The notes under the pieces: generated by a model
What the model was told of the DNA's origin: nothing
Databases searched by the model: none
What the model saw: only the letters and a program-made list of their open reading frames with translations
In this document: piece after piece, positions 15,702 to 25,104 of the stretch
Layout of the letters: every line of letters starts with the position of its first letter
Position numbering within the stretch: position 1 is the stretch's first letter
Program-made: the position numbers and the translations under genes
Source: a bacterium
Lineage (GTDB): Bacteria > Sysuimicrobiota > Sysuimicrobiia > Sysuimicrobiales > Segetimicrobiaceae
Assembly (NCBI GenBank): GCA_035307765.1
Contig: DATGHU010000006.1
Span: 1 to 64,000 of the forward strand
Direction of reading: 5' to 3'
DNA: 64,000 bases

Positions 15702-16973
15702 ATGAGCAAAAAGTCTAAGGTGTTTGCGTTATCGACTATCCTGTTGCTCGTGAGCGCCACCAGCTTGGCGGGGTCGACAACCAGTTCCGCATCTGACCAC
15801 ACAACCCTGACCTTTTGGACGTACTTTACGGCTACTCAAGCAGAGCACCAATGGATCATGGCAGCCGTGCAGAATTTCGAGAAGCATCATCCCGGCGCCA
15901 CGGTCCAAATTGTTCCGCAACCGCGCGGCGCCCAGTACTTCTCGCTTTTTGATGCAGCCTCGCTTGGGAAGACAGGACCTGACATCCTCAATCTGTGGAC
16001 CGGCCTGTACGCCCTACGGTACGGAAACTACCTGGTCCCGCTGAACAAGTACCTGACCCCCGCGCAGAAAGCGAGCATGATCGGGCTCAAATACACTGCC
16101 CAGGGATTCAACACCGATAACAGCATCTACGGTATCGTGAGCGAACTGCAATCGTATGAAGGCTTCTATAACAAGACATTGTTCCACCAAGCTGGAATCA
16201 ACAGCTACCCGACCACGTATTCACAGTTCCTCCAGGACTGCGCCATGCTGAAAGGACACGGGATCCTGCCTATCGTCGATGGGGCCTATCAAGCGTACAA
16301 CATGTTCTCGTATTACCTGATGAACTACCTCACCGCATCACAGATCACCGGTCTCAAGGATGGCAGCATCAAGTGGACGGACCCGCGTATCATGCAGGCC
16401 CTGACGCGCTACGTGGCCCTGTACAAGGACGGTTACGTCAATCCTGACACCCTAACCAATAAGGACCCGGAGCAGATGTTCCTTAACGGCAAAGCTGCCA
16501 TGATCCTCGACGCGGGCAGTTGGAACGTCCCAGTATTCTCTAAGGCGCTCGGCAGCAACGTGGGATTGATGTTCATCCCTCAGGACCCGGGCGCCCCTTC
16601 GTATGGCAATGTTGTCTCCTTCCCAGGTTGGATGACCTCTGTCACCAGCTATAGCAAGCACCGCCAGCTAGCGCTGGAGTTCATCCAGGACGCGCTACAA
16701 CCTGCCGTTAGCGGCGCGATGGCGAAAGCGGGGTTGGTACCTGCAGACAAAAATATACCGGCGGACATGCTGGCGGATCCTCTGCAGAAGAATCTCTACC
16801 AAAGGACCCAGACGGGCCACATTTGGCCAATGTTCGATAACCTCATCCAGGCCAACATCGCGGACGCTATGAACTCGGTATTCGGCTCGGCGATCACGGG
16901 CGGAGTTACGCCAACGCAGGCCCTCTCTCAGTTGCAGCAGGCCTGGGACTCATTGCCCGCGCGTCAGAAGTGA
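15702..16973 (+). CDS. carbohydrate ABC transporter binding protein (family 1)
   Basis: A 423-residue extracellular solute-binding protein. A Lys-rich start (MSKKSK) and hydrophobic core form a signal peptide ending near STTSSAS; there is no lipobox Cys. The mature protein opens TLTFWTYFT, typical of sugar-binding SBP_bac_1 proteins, and contains FLNGKAAMILDAGSW, the conserved block near the sugar site. AAGGAAAGGAG precedes the ATG. It leads an operon with two permeases; no ATPase is nearby, so a shared MsmX/UgpC-type ATPase must be assumed. Adjacent GH4 and sulfatase genes point to an oligosaccharide substrate. Confidence 0.92.
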   Translation: MSKKSKVFALSTILLLVSATSLAGSTTSSASDHTTLTFWTYFTATQAEHQWIMAAVQNFEKHHPGATVQIVPQPRGAQYFSLFDAASLGKTGPDILNLWTGLYALRYGNYLVPLNKYLTPAQKASMIGLKYTAQGFNTDNSIYGIVSELQSYEGFYNKTLFHQAGINSYPTTYSQFLQDCAMLKGHGILPIVDGAYQAYNMFSYYLMNYLTASQITGLKDGSIKWTDPRIMQALTRYVALYKDGYVNPDTLTNKDPEQMFLNGKAAMILDAGSWNVPVFSKALGSNVGLMFIPQDPGAPSYGNVVSFPGWMTSVTSYSKHRQLALEFIQDALQPAVSGAMAKAGLVPADKNIPADMLADPLQKNLYQRTQTGHIWPMFDNLIQANIADAMNSVFGSAITGGVTPTQALSQLQQAWDSLPARQK

Positions 16974-16980
16974 GGGCGAG

Positions 16981-17010
16981 GGGCGGTACCGGTATGGGAC
17001 GGCACCGCCC
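16981..17010 (+). promoter_or_regulatory. intercistronic hairpin after the binding-protein gene
   Basis: GGGCGGT (16981-16987) pairs with ACCGCCC (17004-17010). No T-tract follows, so it is more likely a stabiliser or partial terminator than a full terminator, as in the importer at 8.9 kb. Confidence 0.5.
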
Positions 17011-17055
17011 TCCGATCTCTACTCAATCCGAGACAGAGGCGGACACCATCTTCTC

Positions 17056-17961
17056 GTGACTCCTGCTCCCCGCACCCGACGGCCATCACTGAGTCGGCGT
17101 CTCTGGGGACGGCATCATGCAGGGCTGATCGGCGTCGTATACGTACTGCCCGCCGTTGCCTTTCTGGCCTTCTTTCTCCTCGTCCCGATCCTCGAAGCCT
17201 TCTACTACAGCTTCTTCGATTGGGATGGCGTTCATGCCATCTTTGTGGGCTTGGGCAACTACCTGCACCTCCTCCATTCCATCACGTTTCAGCAGATCGC
17301 GATCAACAACGTGATCCTGCTCGCCTGTATACCGATATGGACTCTATTCCCGCTCGTGTTGGCGGTGATGCTGCACGGCCGAGTCAGGGGTTGGCAGTTC
17401 TTCCGCTTGGCGATCTTCTCCACAACCGCGCTTTCGTATACGGTAATTGGGATCGTCTGGGCGTACATCTACTCCTACAACGGGCCGTTCAACGCACTGT
17501 TGAGCCTCTTCCATGTGGGGCGCGTGGACTGGCTTGCCAACAGCGTGACGGCGATGGGCGCACTGGTGGTTACCGCAATCTGGACCTTCATGGGTACCGG
17601 GCTCATTGTGTACCTCGGCGGTCTTGGCGCCATCCCGCCGGAGGTTCTTGAGTCAGCCAAGCTCGATGGAGCGAGCGGGGTCACCATGATGCGGTCGATC
17701 ATTTTACCTCTCATGAAACGGTACGTGGAATTTTTCGGTGTGTTCAGCATCATCAACGCCTTTACCAACCTGTTTGCGCTAATCTTTGTCATGACCAATG
17801 GCGGACCGGGGTTCTCCACAACGACCATGGAGTTTTACATATACGTTGACGCATTCTCCAACATGAACTTCGGAGAAGCTTCCGCTGTCGGCGTGTTGCT
17901 GTTTGTGGTGATGCTGGGGGTCGCGCTGGTTCCCATGAAGTTTCTGCAGACGGGGGGATGA
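17056..17961 (+). CDS. sugar ABC transporter permease (MalF/UgpA type)
   Basis: A 301-residue inner-membrane permease with about six hydrophobic segments. The N-terminus is basic (RRPSLSRRLWGRHHAG), followed by the first helix. The EAA loop reads ESAKLDGASGVTMMRSIILP, contacting the ATPase. Start is GTG. It ends six bases before the next permease gene, with which it forms a heterodimer. Substrate is inferred only from the neighbouring glycosidase and sulfatase. Confidence 0.92.
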   Translation: MTPAPRTRRPSLSRRLWGRHHAGLIGVVYVLPAVAFLAFFLLVPILEAFYYSFFDWDGVHAIFVGLGNYLHLLHSITFQQIAINNVILLACIPIWTLFPLVLAVMLHGRVRGWQFFRLAIFSTTALSYTVIGIVWAYIYSYNGPFNALLSLFHVGRVDWLANSVTAMGALVVTAIWTFMGTGLIVYLGGLGAIPPEVLESAKLDGASGVTMMRSIILPLMKRYVEFFGVFSIINAFTNLFALIFVMTNGGPGFSTTTMEFYIYVDAFSNMNFGEASAVGVLLFVVMLGVALVPMKFLQTGG

Positions 17962-17967
17962 CCGAAC

Positions 17968-18804
17968 GTGGCGAACGCACTCGGTAGGCTACACGTGAGC
18001 AGGATCGCGGTGTATGCGGGGTTGAGCATCGTGACGATCTCCTCCCTCTACCCCTTCTTTCTGATGTTCATCAACTCGTTCAAATCGATGGGCGAGTACT
18101 TCGCCAACCCATACGGATTACCGCGGGACTGGACGCTCTCTAGCTTCCAGCTCATGTTCAACACGATGGACCCGCTGAGGGCCCTGCTCAACTCCACGAT
18201 CGTCGTTGTTCTTGGCGTGTTGCTGAACCTCCTGGTGGCCAGCATGGCGGCGTACTCGCTGACGAAACTGCGACCTCCCGGGTACCGGTTCTTGTTCGTT
18301 AGTATCCTTAGTGCCATGATGGTACCCTTCCAAGTGATCCTCGTCCCCCTGTTCGTGAATATGGCACATCTCGGTTGGGTGAATACCTTTCAGGTTGTCG
18401 TTCTCCTGTACGTCGCCACTTCTTGCCCCTTCGGCGTCTACCTTATGCGGTCGTACTACGCAGGCGTGCAGGATGAACTCATCGAGGCCGCTCAAATGGA
18501 CGGCCTATCCTATCACGGCATATTCACGCGCATCATGATTCCTGTGGCACGTCCTGCGCTCGTGACATTGGGCGTGATCAACTTCGTCCAAATGTGGACA
18601 AATCTACTAATCGCACTAGTGTTTCTACAACAGCAAGGCACGCGCACGATCACAGTGGGCATCGCGTTGCTTACTGGCCAGCGGTTGACGAATTATCCGG
18701 CGATGTTCGCCTTGCTCTTGATCGGTAGCGTACCGACGGTCATTTGTTTCCTCCTGTTCCAGCGGCACCTCGCCAGCGGCGTGCTCGTGGGTGTGGAGCA
18801 CTGA
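17968..18804 (+). CDS. sugar ABC transporter permease (MalG/UgpE type)
   Basis: A 278-residue permease. Characteristic features are the FLMFINSFKSMGEYFANPYG segment after the first helix and the EAA loop EAAQMDGLSYHGIFTRIMIP. The start is GTG, six bases after the partner's stop, behind GGGGGG. It completes the membrane part of the importer that begins at 15702. Confidence 0.92.
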   Translation: MANALGRLHVSRIAVYAGLSIVTISSLYPFFLMFINSFKSMGEYFANPYGLPRDWTLSSFQLMFNTMDPLRALLNSTIVVVLGVLLNLLVASMAAYSLTKLRPPGYRFLFVSILSAMMVPFQVILVPLFVNMAHLGWVNTFQVVVLLYVATSCPFGVYLMRSYYAGVQDELIEAAQMDGLSYHGIFTRIMIPVARPALVTLGVINFVQMWTNLLIALVFLQQQGTRTITVGIALLTGQRLTNYPAMFALLLIGSVPTVICFLLFQRHLASGVLVGVEH

Positions 18805-19076
18805 CTATGGGTGCTACGCGTTACAGCCGGCGGCCACGGTGCGTTGCGCAATCAACCTGCTTTGTATGTCCGCGCTGCTTTCGGCCGGGATCTGGGGCGA
18901 CCGTTGGGGTCAACCTGGACGGAGCATGGGGTGTGCAGGTAATCAATCAACACGAACTGGTGTGCGCATGCAAAAGCGCAACGCATCTTATCGAGGCTAG
19001 ACGGTGGGCGGGCGAATGTGCGGGGGACGCTAGGATTTCAGGTGTGAAACAGCAGCCTAAGACGTCGCTACTCGGG
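18805..19076. other. intergenic, no gene seen
   Basis: Two short overlapping open frames lack start signals and recognisable content. The interval ends with a strong promoter at 19077-19105, so the genes that follow need not be cotranscribed with the importer. Confidence 0.45.
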
Positions 19077-19105
19077 TTGACAGGCAGCTACATAGACCCT
19101 ATATT
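19077..19105 (+). promoter_or_regulatory. strong sigma-70-type promoter of the glycosidase operon
   Basis: A perfect TTGACA (19077-19082) is followed after exactly 17 bases by TATATT (19100-19105), a five-of-six -10 match. The GH4 start lies 50 bases downstream. Confidence 0.75.
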
Positions 19106-19154
19106 TTGTATCGACTAACAGAACAGTGTATTCTTTTTTGAAGGAGCGGATGCC

Positions 19155-20525
19155 TTGCCGAAGGTGGCCGTCATTGGTGCCGGGAGTGGGATGTTCTCGC
19201 TTTCGCTCGTCAAGGACATCTGCCTGACACCGGGACTGCGGGGCAATACCATCACCTTCATGGATATCGACGCAGACCGTCTGGGGGCCGCGTTCGAAGT
19301 CTGCAACCGGTATGCGCTGGAAGCTGGCGCCGCATTGCGACTTGAGAAGACGACCGACCGCCGTATCGCCCTGGAAGGTGCAGACTTCGTCATCAACACG
19401 GCCCTGGCGGAGGGACATGACCGGTGGCGCGCGGGCTGGTCCATGGCAAAAGATCGCGGATATCGCTTTGGAGGCAGTTTCCATGTCATGCACGATGAGG
19501 CCTTCTGGATCAACTTCTATCAGTTCCGGCTAATGGAGTCGATCTTGCAGGACATGACTGTCCAATGTCCCGACGCTTGGTACGTACTGGTTGCCAATCC
19601 TGTCATGGCGGGGGTCACGTACCTGACCGGCAAGTATCCGCGATCCAAGATCGTAGGACTTTGCCACGGGTACCGGCATGTGTATACTCTCACGGACGCG
19701 ATGGGACTCGATCGCAGGGACGTTACCTACGAGATCCCCGGAGTGAACCACTTCGTCTGGTTGACGAAGTTGCGGTACCGGGGCGAGAACGCGTTCCCGC
19801 TCGTCGATGCTTGGATCGAGAAGCACGCGCAAGACTACTGGAACCAGTGCCCGCCGAGCGATTACCTGGGACCCAAGGCGATCGACTTGTACCGGCGATT
19901 CAGAGCTTTCCCCATCGGGGACACGTGCACGCCCGGGGGGGGGGCGTGGGGGTCTTGGTACCATACGGACGCGAACACCCAGCATCTTTGGCGAGAGGAT
20001 CCCGACGACTGGTTCGACCGCTACTTTCAGCACACGCAAAGCGTTGTGGCGCGCGTCCGGGACGCTGCGGCGAACCCGTCTCAACCCTTGATGTCGGTGC
20101 TTGGGGCTGAGCCATCCGGAGAGACGATGATTCCACTCATCGAGTCTCTTGCCAAGGATACACCGCGAGTTCTGATCGTCGACGTCCCCAATACGGGCTC
20201 GTATGTGCCGGGGATCCCGAGAAACTTCGCCGTCGAGATCCCCGCTCTGGTGAGTGGAAGCGGCATCCAAGCAATCCAGACGGATGGACTGCCGGCGCCA
20301 CTTCTGGCGCACGCGCTAAGAGATCGGGTGGCGCCGGTTGAGATGGAGCTCGATGCGTACGCGAATGGCGATTATGAGGCGCTGCTCCAACTGGTGATTA
20401 TGGACCCCTGGACGCGGTCTGAGTCGCAGGCGCGGGACATGCTGGACGCGATCCTCGGACTGCCCTACCACGGGGAGATGCAAGACCATTATCGCTGGCG
20501 GGTGCGGCGAGCAGCCGCCGTATGA
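19155..20525 (+). CDS. GH4-family glycosidase (NAD- and metal-dependent)
   Basis: A 456-residue cytoplasmic glycosidase of family GH4 (alpha-galactosidase, alpha-glucosidase, glucuronidase and 6-phospho-glucosidase members). The Rossmann motif GAGSGMFS is at 8-15 and binds NAD. Metal and active-site residues are visible in ANPVMAG (Asn148), GLCHGY (Cys170, His171) and GVNHFVW (Asn198, His199). The start is TTG, eight bases after AAGGAG and following a strong promoter. GH4 enzymes cleave by a redox-elimination route. The sugar-specific residues cannot be read by eye, so the substrate is open; the sulfatase next door suggests a sulfated or acidic glycan. Confidence 0.88.
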   Translation: MPKVAVIGAGSGMFSLSLVKDICLTPGLRGNTITFMDIDADRLGAAFEVCNRYALEAGAALRLEKTTDRRIALEGADFVINTALAEGHDRWRAGWSMAKDRGYRFGGSFHVMHDEAFWINFYQFRLMESILQDMTVQCPDAWYVLVANPVMAGVTYLTGKYPRSKIVGLCHGYRHVYTLTDAMGLDRRDVTYEIPGVNHFVWLTKLRYRGENAFPLVDAWIEKHAQDYWNQCPPSDYLGPKAIDLYRRFRAFPIGDTCTPGGGAWGSWYHTDANTQHLWREDPDDWFDRYFQHTQSVVARVRDAAANPSQPLMSVLGAEPSGETMIPLIESLAKDTPRVLIVDVPNTGSYVPGIPRNFAVEIPALVSGSGIQAIQTDGLPAPLLAHALRDRVAPVEMELDAYANGDYEALLQLVIMDPWTRSESQARDMLDAILGLPYHGEMQDHYRWRVRRAAAV

Positions 20526-20591
20526 TCGGGAGTCCGTGACCCCCAAATCCCAGGGTGTGGCTACGAAGGATGCCGGAAAGAGGAGCTTGCG

Positions 20592-22112
20592 ATGAACGTT
20601 GTCCTGATCTCGATCGATAGCCTAAACCGCCACTTTCTCAAGATCTATGGCCAACCCATCGAGATCGACGTCAAGACGCCAAATATGGACGTTCTGGCTG
20701 GCCGAGGGACCGTGTTCGATACGCACTTTGCTGGCAGCTTGCCGTGCATGCCCGCCCGACGGGAATTCCTGGCCGGTGTCCAAGAGTTCCTCTGGCGTCC
20801 GTGGGGCCCGATCGAGCCGTTCGACCGGCCGCTGGCGCGTCTCGCCCGGGGCGCGGGCATCGTCACACAGCTGGTGACCGACCACTTCCACTTTTTCCAA
20901 CATGGAAGCCAAGGATACTATAGCGATTACCAGGGGTTCGATTTCATCCGCGGCCAGGAACACGACGCTTGGAAGACTGCGCCCCGCTCGCCCGATCCGA
21001 CCTTTCTGCGGCAATTGAATTTTGATTCTGCGCAGCCTTCGACCGATTACATGAACCCGCTCTCGTACGCCCGCAATACATTCGGGTTCAAGGATGAGGA
21101 GCAGTTTTTCGCCCCTCGCGTATTCCAAAGCGCGGCCCGCTGGATCGACGACAACCATGATCAGGAATCGTTCTTCCTTGTGATCGACAGCTTCGATGTG
21201 CACGAGCCGTTCCACAATCCCGACGCGTACGCGCGAATGTACACGGACGAGGACGTGAACGACCCGGAGATGATCTTGTGGCCAGTCTACGGGAACGTAT
21301 ACGAGTCCGGGCCAGCCCGGCTGTCGCCTCGGCAGGTGGCGTTCGTCCGCGCGCAGTTCGCCGGTAAGATGACCATGGTGGACCGGTGGCTGGGCCGCTT
21401 CCTGGAGCGTTTGGATCACTATGGGCTGTGGGACAACACGGCCGTGATCTTGACCTCCGACCACGGGCACTACCTTGGCGAGAAGGGCGCGATGGGCAAG
21501 CCGGATTGTCATGTTTACAACGTGCTCGCCAAAACTCCCTTGATCATTTGGCATCCACAGGCGGCAACGAATAGCCGCCGGGTTAAGGCATTGACTTCAG
21601 CCGTAGACCTATATGCCACCGTGCTGGATCTGTTGGAACTCGATGTCGACCCCGGACCGCACAGTCACAGCCTGGTTCCTCTCCTGACCGAGGCCGGCGA
21701 ACGGGTTCGAGATTGGGCGCTATACGGCTACTACGGGCGGGCAGTCAACATTACGGACGGCCGTTACACTTATCACAGGGCTCCCGACTGGGAGCGGCCA
21801 CTGTATTTGTATTCGACGGCATTCATGAATCCGCTCGACTGGTTCCACCCCGTTCGGCTGCCCGATCCTGACACAGTGGTTAGCGGCCGGTTTCTGCCGT
21901 ATACGCCGACCCCGGTCTGGCGTTATCCGGTTCGGTTTGACCCGTGGTATAGGGAGTCGCTCCTGTTCGACACCCAGGCTGATCCGTGGCAGAATACCGA
22001 TCTCAGCGGCCTGGCCCCTGATCGATTACGGAGCATGGAGGCCTTCCTGAAGGAAGCCCTTGCCGCGCTCTCGGCTCCGGACGAGCTATATGCACGTTTG
22101 GAGCTGGCCTGA
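20592..22112 (+). CDS. sulfatase (type I, formylglycine-dependent)
   Basis: A 506-residue alkaline-phosphatase-superfamily sulfatase. The CxPxR signature is present as CMPAR (Cys52), the site converted to formylglycine. An early metal ligand lies in ISIDSLN (Asp9), and the later TSDHGHYLGEKG block supplies the second Asp-His pair. No signal peptide is seen, so it appears cytoplasmic, acting on imported substrate. GAGGAG precedes the ATG. It lies 66 bases after the GH4 gene. Activity requires a maturation enzyme (FGE or anSME) encoded elsewhere. The preferred sugar or phenol sulfate cannot be told from sequence. Confidence 0.88.
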   Translation: MNVVLISIDSLNRHFLKIYGQPIEIDVKTPNMDVLAGRGTVFDTHFAGSLPCMPARREFLAGVQEFLWRPWGPIEPFDRPLARLARGAGIVTQLVTDHFHFFQHGSQGYYSDYQGFDFIRGQEHDAWKTAPRSPDPTFLRQLNFDSAQPSTDYMNPLSYARNTFGFKDEEQFFAPRVFQSAARWIDDNHDQESFFLVIDSFDVHEPFHNPDAYARMYTDEDVNDPEMILWPVYGNVYESGPARLSPRQVAFVRAQFAGKMTMVDRWLGRFLERLDHYGLWDNTAVILTSDHGHYLGEKGAMGKPDCHVYNVLAKTPLIIWHPQAATNSRRVKALTSAVDLYATVLDLLELDVDPGPHSHSLVPLLTEAGERVRDWALYGYYGRAVNITDGRYTYHRAPDWERPLYLYSTAFMNPLDWFHPVRLPDPDTVVSGRFLPYTPTPVWRYPVRFDPWYRESLLFDTQADPWQNTDLSGLAPDRLRSMEAFLKEALAALSAPDELYARLELA

Positions 22113-22200
22113 TCGCGCAAAACTCCGGCCTTACTTGAGGCGCTTAGGCGCGGGGAGATTCGGGTACTTGATTAAGCCATGAAAGAAGGGTGCGCCCATA

Positions 22201-23148
22201 TTGGAAACGCCGGGTAACTGGCTTAGAACATTGGGTCTTTCCGCCGACCTAACCCATGTGCCGGAGTCACCATTGACCTTCCCGGACGGAGGGCGCTTCC
22301 GGATTGAGATTCCGGAAGTCGAGAACCTCGAAGTGTTCGACGTGATGGTGTACGCCGCCAGCCAGATGGGCGTGCCTGTCCATCGGGTGTCTCAGGGAAC
22401 GGGTATCACCAAGCTCAGTGACCGAGATCTCAGGGACATGCAAGCGATGGCCTCGACGCACAACATCGGCCTGTTCCTGTTCATGGGCGTGCGGGGGGAG
22501 AACGGGCCTCTGGCACAACCCCGCAGCCGCGCGGGCGGTTCGGCCCGCAAACGTTTGCAGGGTGCAACGCAGCTCCTGTTTGCCCTGGAAGATGTCTCGC
22601 GGGCCTTGAGCGCCGGCATCCGGGGCTTCCTGATCTCGGACGAAGGGCTCCTCTCGGTTCTGGACCAGCTCAGGACTCTCGGTGAGATCCCTGTCGACGT
22701 CTCGCTCAAGACCTCGGTGTCCATGGGGCACGGCAATCCGGCTTCGGCTCAGGTCCTCTGGCGCTTGGGTGCCAACTCGTTCAATCTGCCGGTCGACCTG
22801 CCCCTGGGCGCTATCGCCGCCATCCGGCAGGCGATCCCCATCCCTCTCGACGTGTACGTGGAGGCTCCCGCCGATTTGGGAGGGGGATCTCGGTTTCACG
22901 AGTTGCCGGAAATTGTACGGGTCGCGGCGCCGGTACACCTCAAGTTCGGGCTGAGCACTGAGTCGCCAACGGACCCCGTGGGACTGCACCTGCAGTCGAC
23001 GGCGAATCTGCAGATCAAGGAGCGGGTGCGACTGGCTGCAATCGGCTTGGAGGCGCTGGACCGTGCGGGGCTCCTTGGAAAGATGTCGCCGCCGGGCCAT
23101 GGGTTGGCCATGGATCCATCGAAGTCACCAGGCGGATTACGGGAGTAG
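22201..23148 (+). CDS. peptidase-U32-like TIM-barrel protein
   Basis: A 315-residue protein resembling the U32 'peptidase' fold: alternating beta strands and helices with segments such as GIRGFLISDEGLLSVLDQL, LGANSFNLPVDLPLGAIAAI and IPLDVYVEAP. U32 proteins are a mixed group (collagenase-like, hydroxylation enzymes), and the usual Cys cluster is not seen, so an enzymatic role is unproven. The likely start is TTG at 22201. It is downstream of the sulfatase and upstream of the IclR regulator, so it may act on the same substrate. Confidence 0.6.
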   Translation: METPGNWLRTLGLSADLTHVPESPLTFPDGGRFRIEIPEVENLEVFDVMVYAASQMGVPVHRVSQGTGITKLSDRDLRDMQAMASTHNIGLFLFMGVRGENGPLAQPRSRAGGSARKRLQGATQLLFALEDVSRALSAGIRGFLISDEGLLSVLDQLRTLGEIPVDVSLKTSVSMGHGNPASAQVLWRLGANSFNLPVDLPLGAIAAIRQAIPIPLDVYVEAPADLGGGSRFHELPEIVRVAAPVHLKFGLSTESPTDPVGLHLQSTANLQIKERVRLAAIGLEALDRAGLLGKMSPPGHGLAMDPSKSPGGLRE

Positions 23149-23408
23149 TAGGTGGGCCGTATACTGAGATCGCATGCGGTTACACTGCGTTCTCGCAGGG
23201 GCGCAGCTCGCTCGTCGCACGGCGCGACCCGAGTTCGATGGTCGACAGGCCCCGCCGTCGATGTGATCTTCACGGCTTCCTTGCCGAAGGGCCGGACGTT
23301 GGCCACAGTCGATCCTTTTGATCGTTTTCATTCACACACACCCGAAGCGAATACGGGTGGATCGGGTTGAGGCTTGGGTGTTAGAATGACGGACTGTACA
23401 AGGCGATA

Positions 23409-24185
23409 GTGCGTATGCCGAAGAAACGTGCCCAGGCGACCGGCTCCGAGAACGTATTGAAGATCATCGAGATCCTGGCATCCAGGGGCAAGGTGCGCGT
23501 GCGGGAGTTGGCGCGCGAGCTGAACATCGCGCCTTCCACCGCTATGCGGTTTCTGCGAACTCTGGTTCAAAGTGGTTTTGCCGCCGTCGATGAGGAGACT
23601 AGGCTCTATCGACCTGGGCTCCATTTCCTGCAAGTCGCGATTCAGCTGCAGGAGCAATTCACCCTTACGCGCGTCGCCCGCCCGGTTTTGGAGAACCTCT
23701 TCTCTCGGGTCCACGAAACCGTCAACCTCGGGGTCTTGAGCGACGACCTTAGAGATGTCATCCACGTTGACAAGATCGTCACCGACCGAGTGGTGCGGAT
23801 CGACACGAGCATCGGTCGCACGGCGCCATCGTACTGCACCGCGCTCGGCAAGGCGATGTTGGCATTCCGCCCGACCGTAGAGGTGGGTGTTTACATAAAG
23901 CAGGCCGACTTGATCCCCCATACTCCGAATACCCTGGTGGATCCGACGGAACTGGTCAGGCACTTGGGCGATGTGCGTAGGAAGGGCTATGCCGTGGATC
24001 TGGAAGAGTACTCAGAACACCTGGAATGCGTTGCAGCCCCGGTGTTGAATGATCGAGGCGTTGCCGTCGCTGGCATCAGCATCTCCCGGCTGGTAGTTCC
24101 GGGTGAACGTAACCTCGACGCCGTGGCCGCCGAGGTCGTGAGAGCGGCTCGGGCCCTGAGCATATTCGTGGCCAATGCCTATTGA
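23409..24185 (+). CDS. IclR-family transcriptional regulator
   Basis: A 258-residue regulator. The N-terminal winged helix shows ASRGKVRVRELARELNIAPS and TAMRFLRTLVQSGF. The C-terminal IclR effector domain contains GRTAPSYCTALGKAMLAF and GYAVDLEEYSEHLECVAAPV, the family hallmarks around the ligand pocket. Start is GTG at 23409 or ATG at 23415. It separates the glycosidase/sulfatase group from the sugar-acid enzymes that follow and is the obvious candidate to control one or both. Confidence 0.92.
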   Translation: MRMPKKRAQATGSENVLKIIEILASRGKVRVRELARELNIAPSTAMRFLRTLVQSGFAAVDEETRLYRPGLHFLQVAIQLQEQFTLTRVARPVLENLFSRVHETVNLGVLSDDLRDVIHVDKIVTDRVVRIDTSIGRTAPSYCTALGKAMLAFRPTVEVGVYIKQADLIPHTPNTLVDPTELVRHLGDVRRKGYAVDLEEYSEHLECVAAPVLNDRGVAVAGISISRLVVPGERNLDAVAAEVVRAARALSIFVANAY

Positions 24186-24453
24186 CGGTCGGCCTCGGAC
24201 TTTGCCAGATGAACGCGGCCTTAAAGTCGATGGCACCATGGTTAGGGCTTGGCGCCCGGAGAATCGGTGAGTCCAGCCGGAACGCGCGATGTCGGGCCAC
24301 TCACAGTATTCGCTATCTGCGAACGGCCGAGCGTATCGACCGTAGCACATCACCTCCTTAATCCTCCCCGACCGCGTTGCTTGATCTTCAGCCGCCCGTT
24401 CGTCCAAAGGTCGGGACTTGACAGGGACCTGCCTGCCCGTGAGGAGGGTGCGC

Positions 24454-25104
24454 ATGGACTTCATTGACCTGACGATTCCGATCCGTAACGGAACGCCGAG
24501 CATTCCGGGAGAGCCCGGCGGCTACGTCCTGCCGTTTGCGAAATTCGCCGTGCAGGGCTGGGTTTCGCACCAACTCCTTCTCTACACGCACCTCGGGACG
24601 CATCTCGACGCGCCGTCCCATTTCATCAAGGACGGCGGCGGGATCGAGACTTGGCCGCTCACACAGCTGATCGGGCCCGCGATCATCGCCCGCCTACGCG
24701 GAGAGCCGCAGTCTGGAGAAGTGGACTACGGTGACTTCGATTGGCCGCGTGAGCCAGGTTCGGGCGACCGAGTGCTGCTGCACACGGGTTGGGGGAAGCG
24801 CTGGGGCGCAGGAGGATACTTCTCTGGCTTCCCGTCCCTCTGCCTGCAGCTAGTACAGCGACTGATCGAAGCTGGGGTCGTCCTCGTGGGGATGGACACG
24901 CCGACCCCGCATGAGCAGGATCCGAAAACCATGCACGAGGCGCTGCTTGGGAGTCAAGTCGCCGTGCTCGAAGGTCTGATCCGCCTCGAGGAGGTGCCCG
25001 GATCGTCCGGCGAACTTATCTGCCTACCGCTGCCGCTCGTCGGACTCGATGGTGCGCCCTGCCGCGTCGTGTTCCGTGCGGACACAGGGGAGCGCCAGCG
25101 GTGA
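24454..25104 (+). CDS. cyclase-family (kynurenine formamidase-like) metal hydrolase
   Basis: A 216-residue member of the PF04199 cyclase family. The signature HLGTHLDAPSHF (His46 to His56) is the metal-binding HxGTHxDxPxH motif. Family members hydrolyse formamides, lactones or cyclic amides. I chose the ATG at 24454 because GAGGAGG is correctly spaced; an upstream in-frame start lacks one. The stop overlaps the next gene's GTG by four bases. Among sugar-acid genes it may act as a lactonase, but that is inference. Confidence 0.85.
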   Translation: MDFIDLTIPIRNGTPSIPGEPGGYVLPFAKFAVQGWVSHQLLLYTHLGTHLDAPSHFIKDGGGIETWPLTQLIGPAIIARLRGEPQSGEVDYGDFDWPREPGSGDRVLLHTGWGKRWGAGGYFSGFPSLCLQLVQRLIEAGVVLVGMDTPTPHEQDPKTMHEALLGSQVAVLEGLIRLEEVPGSSGELICLPLPLVGLDGAPCRVVFRADTGERQR

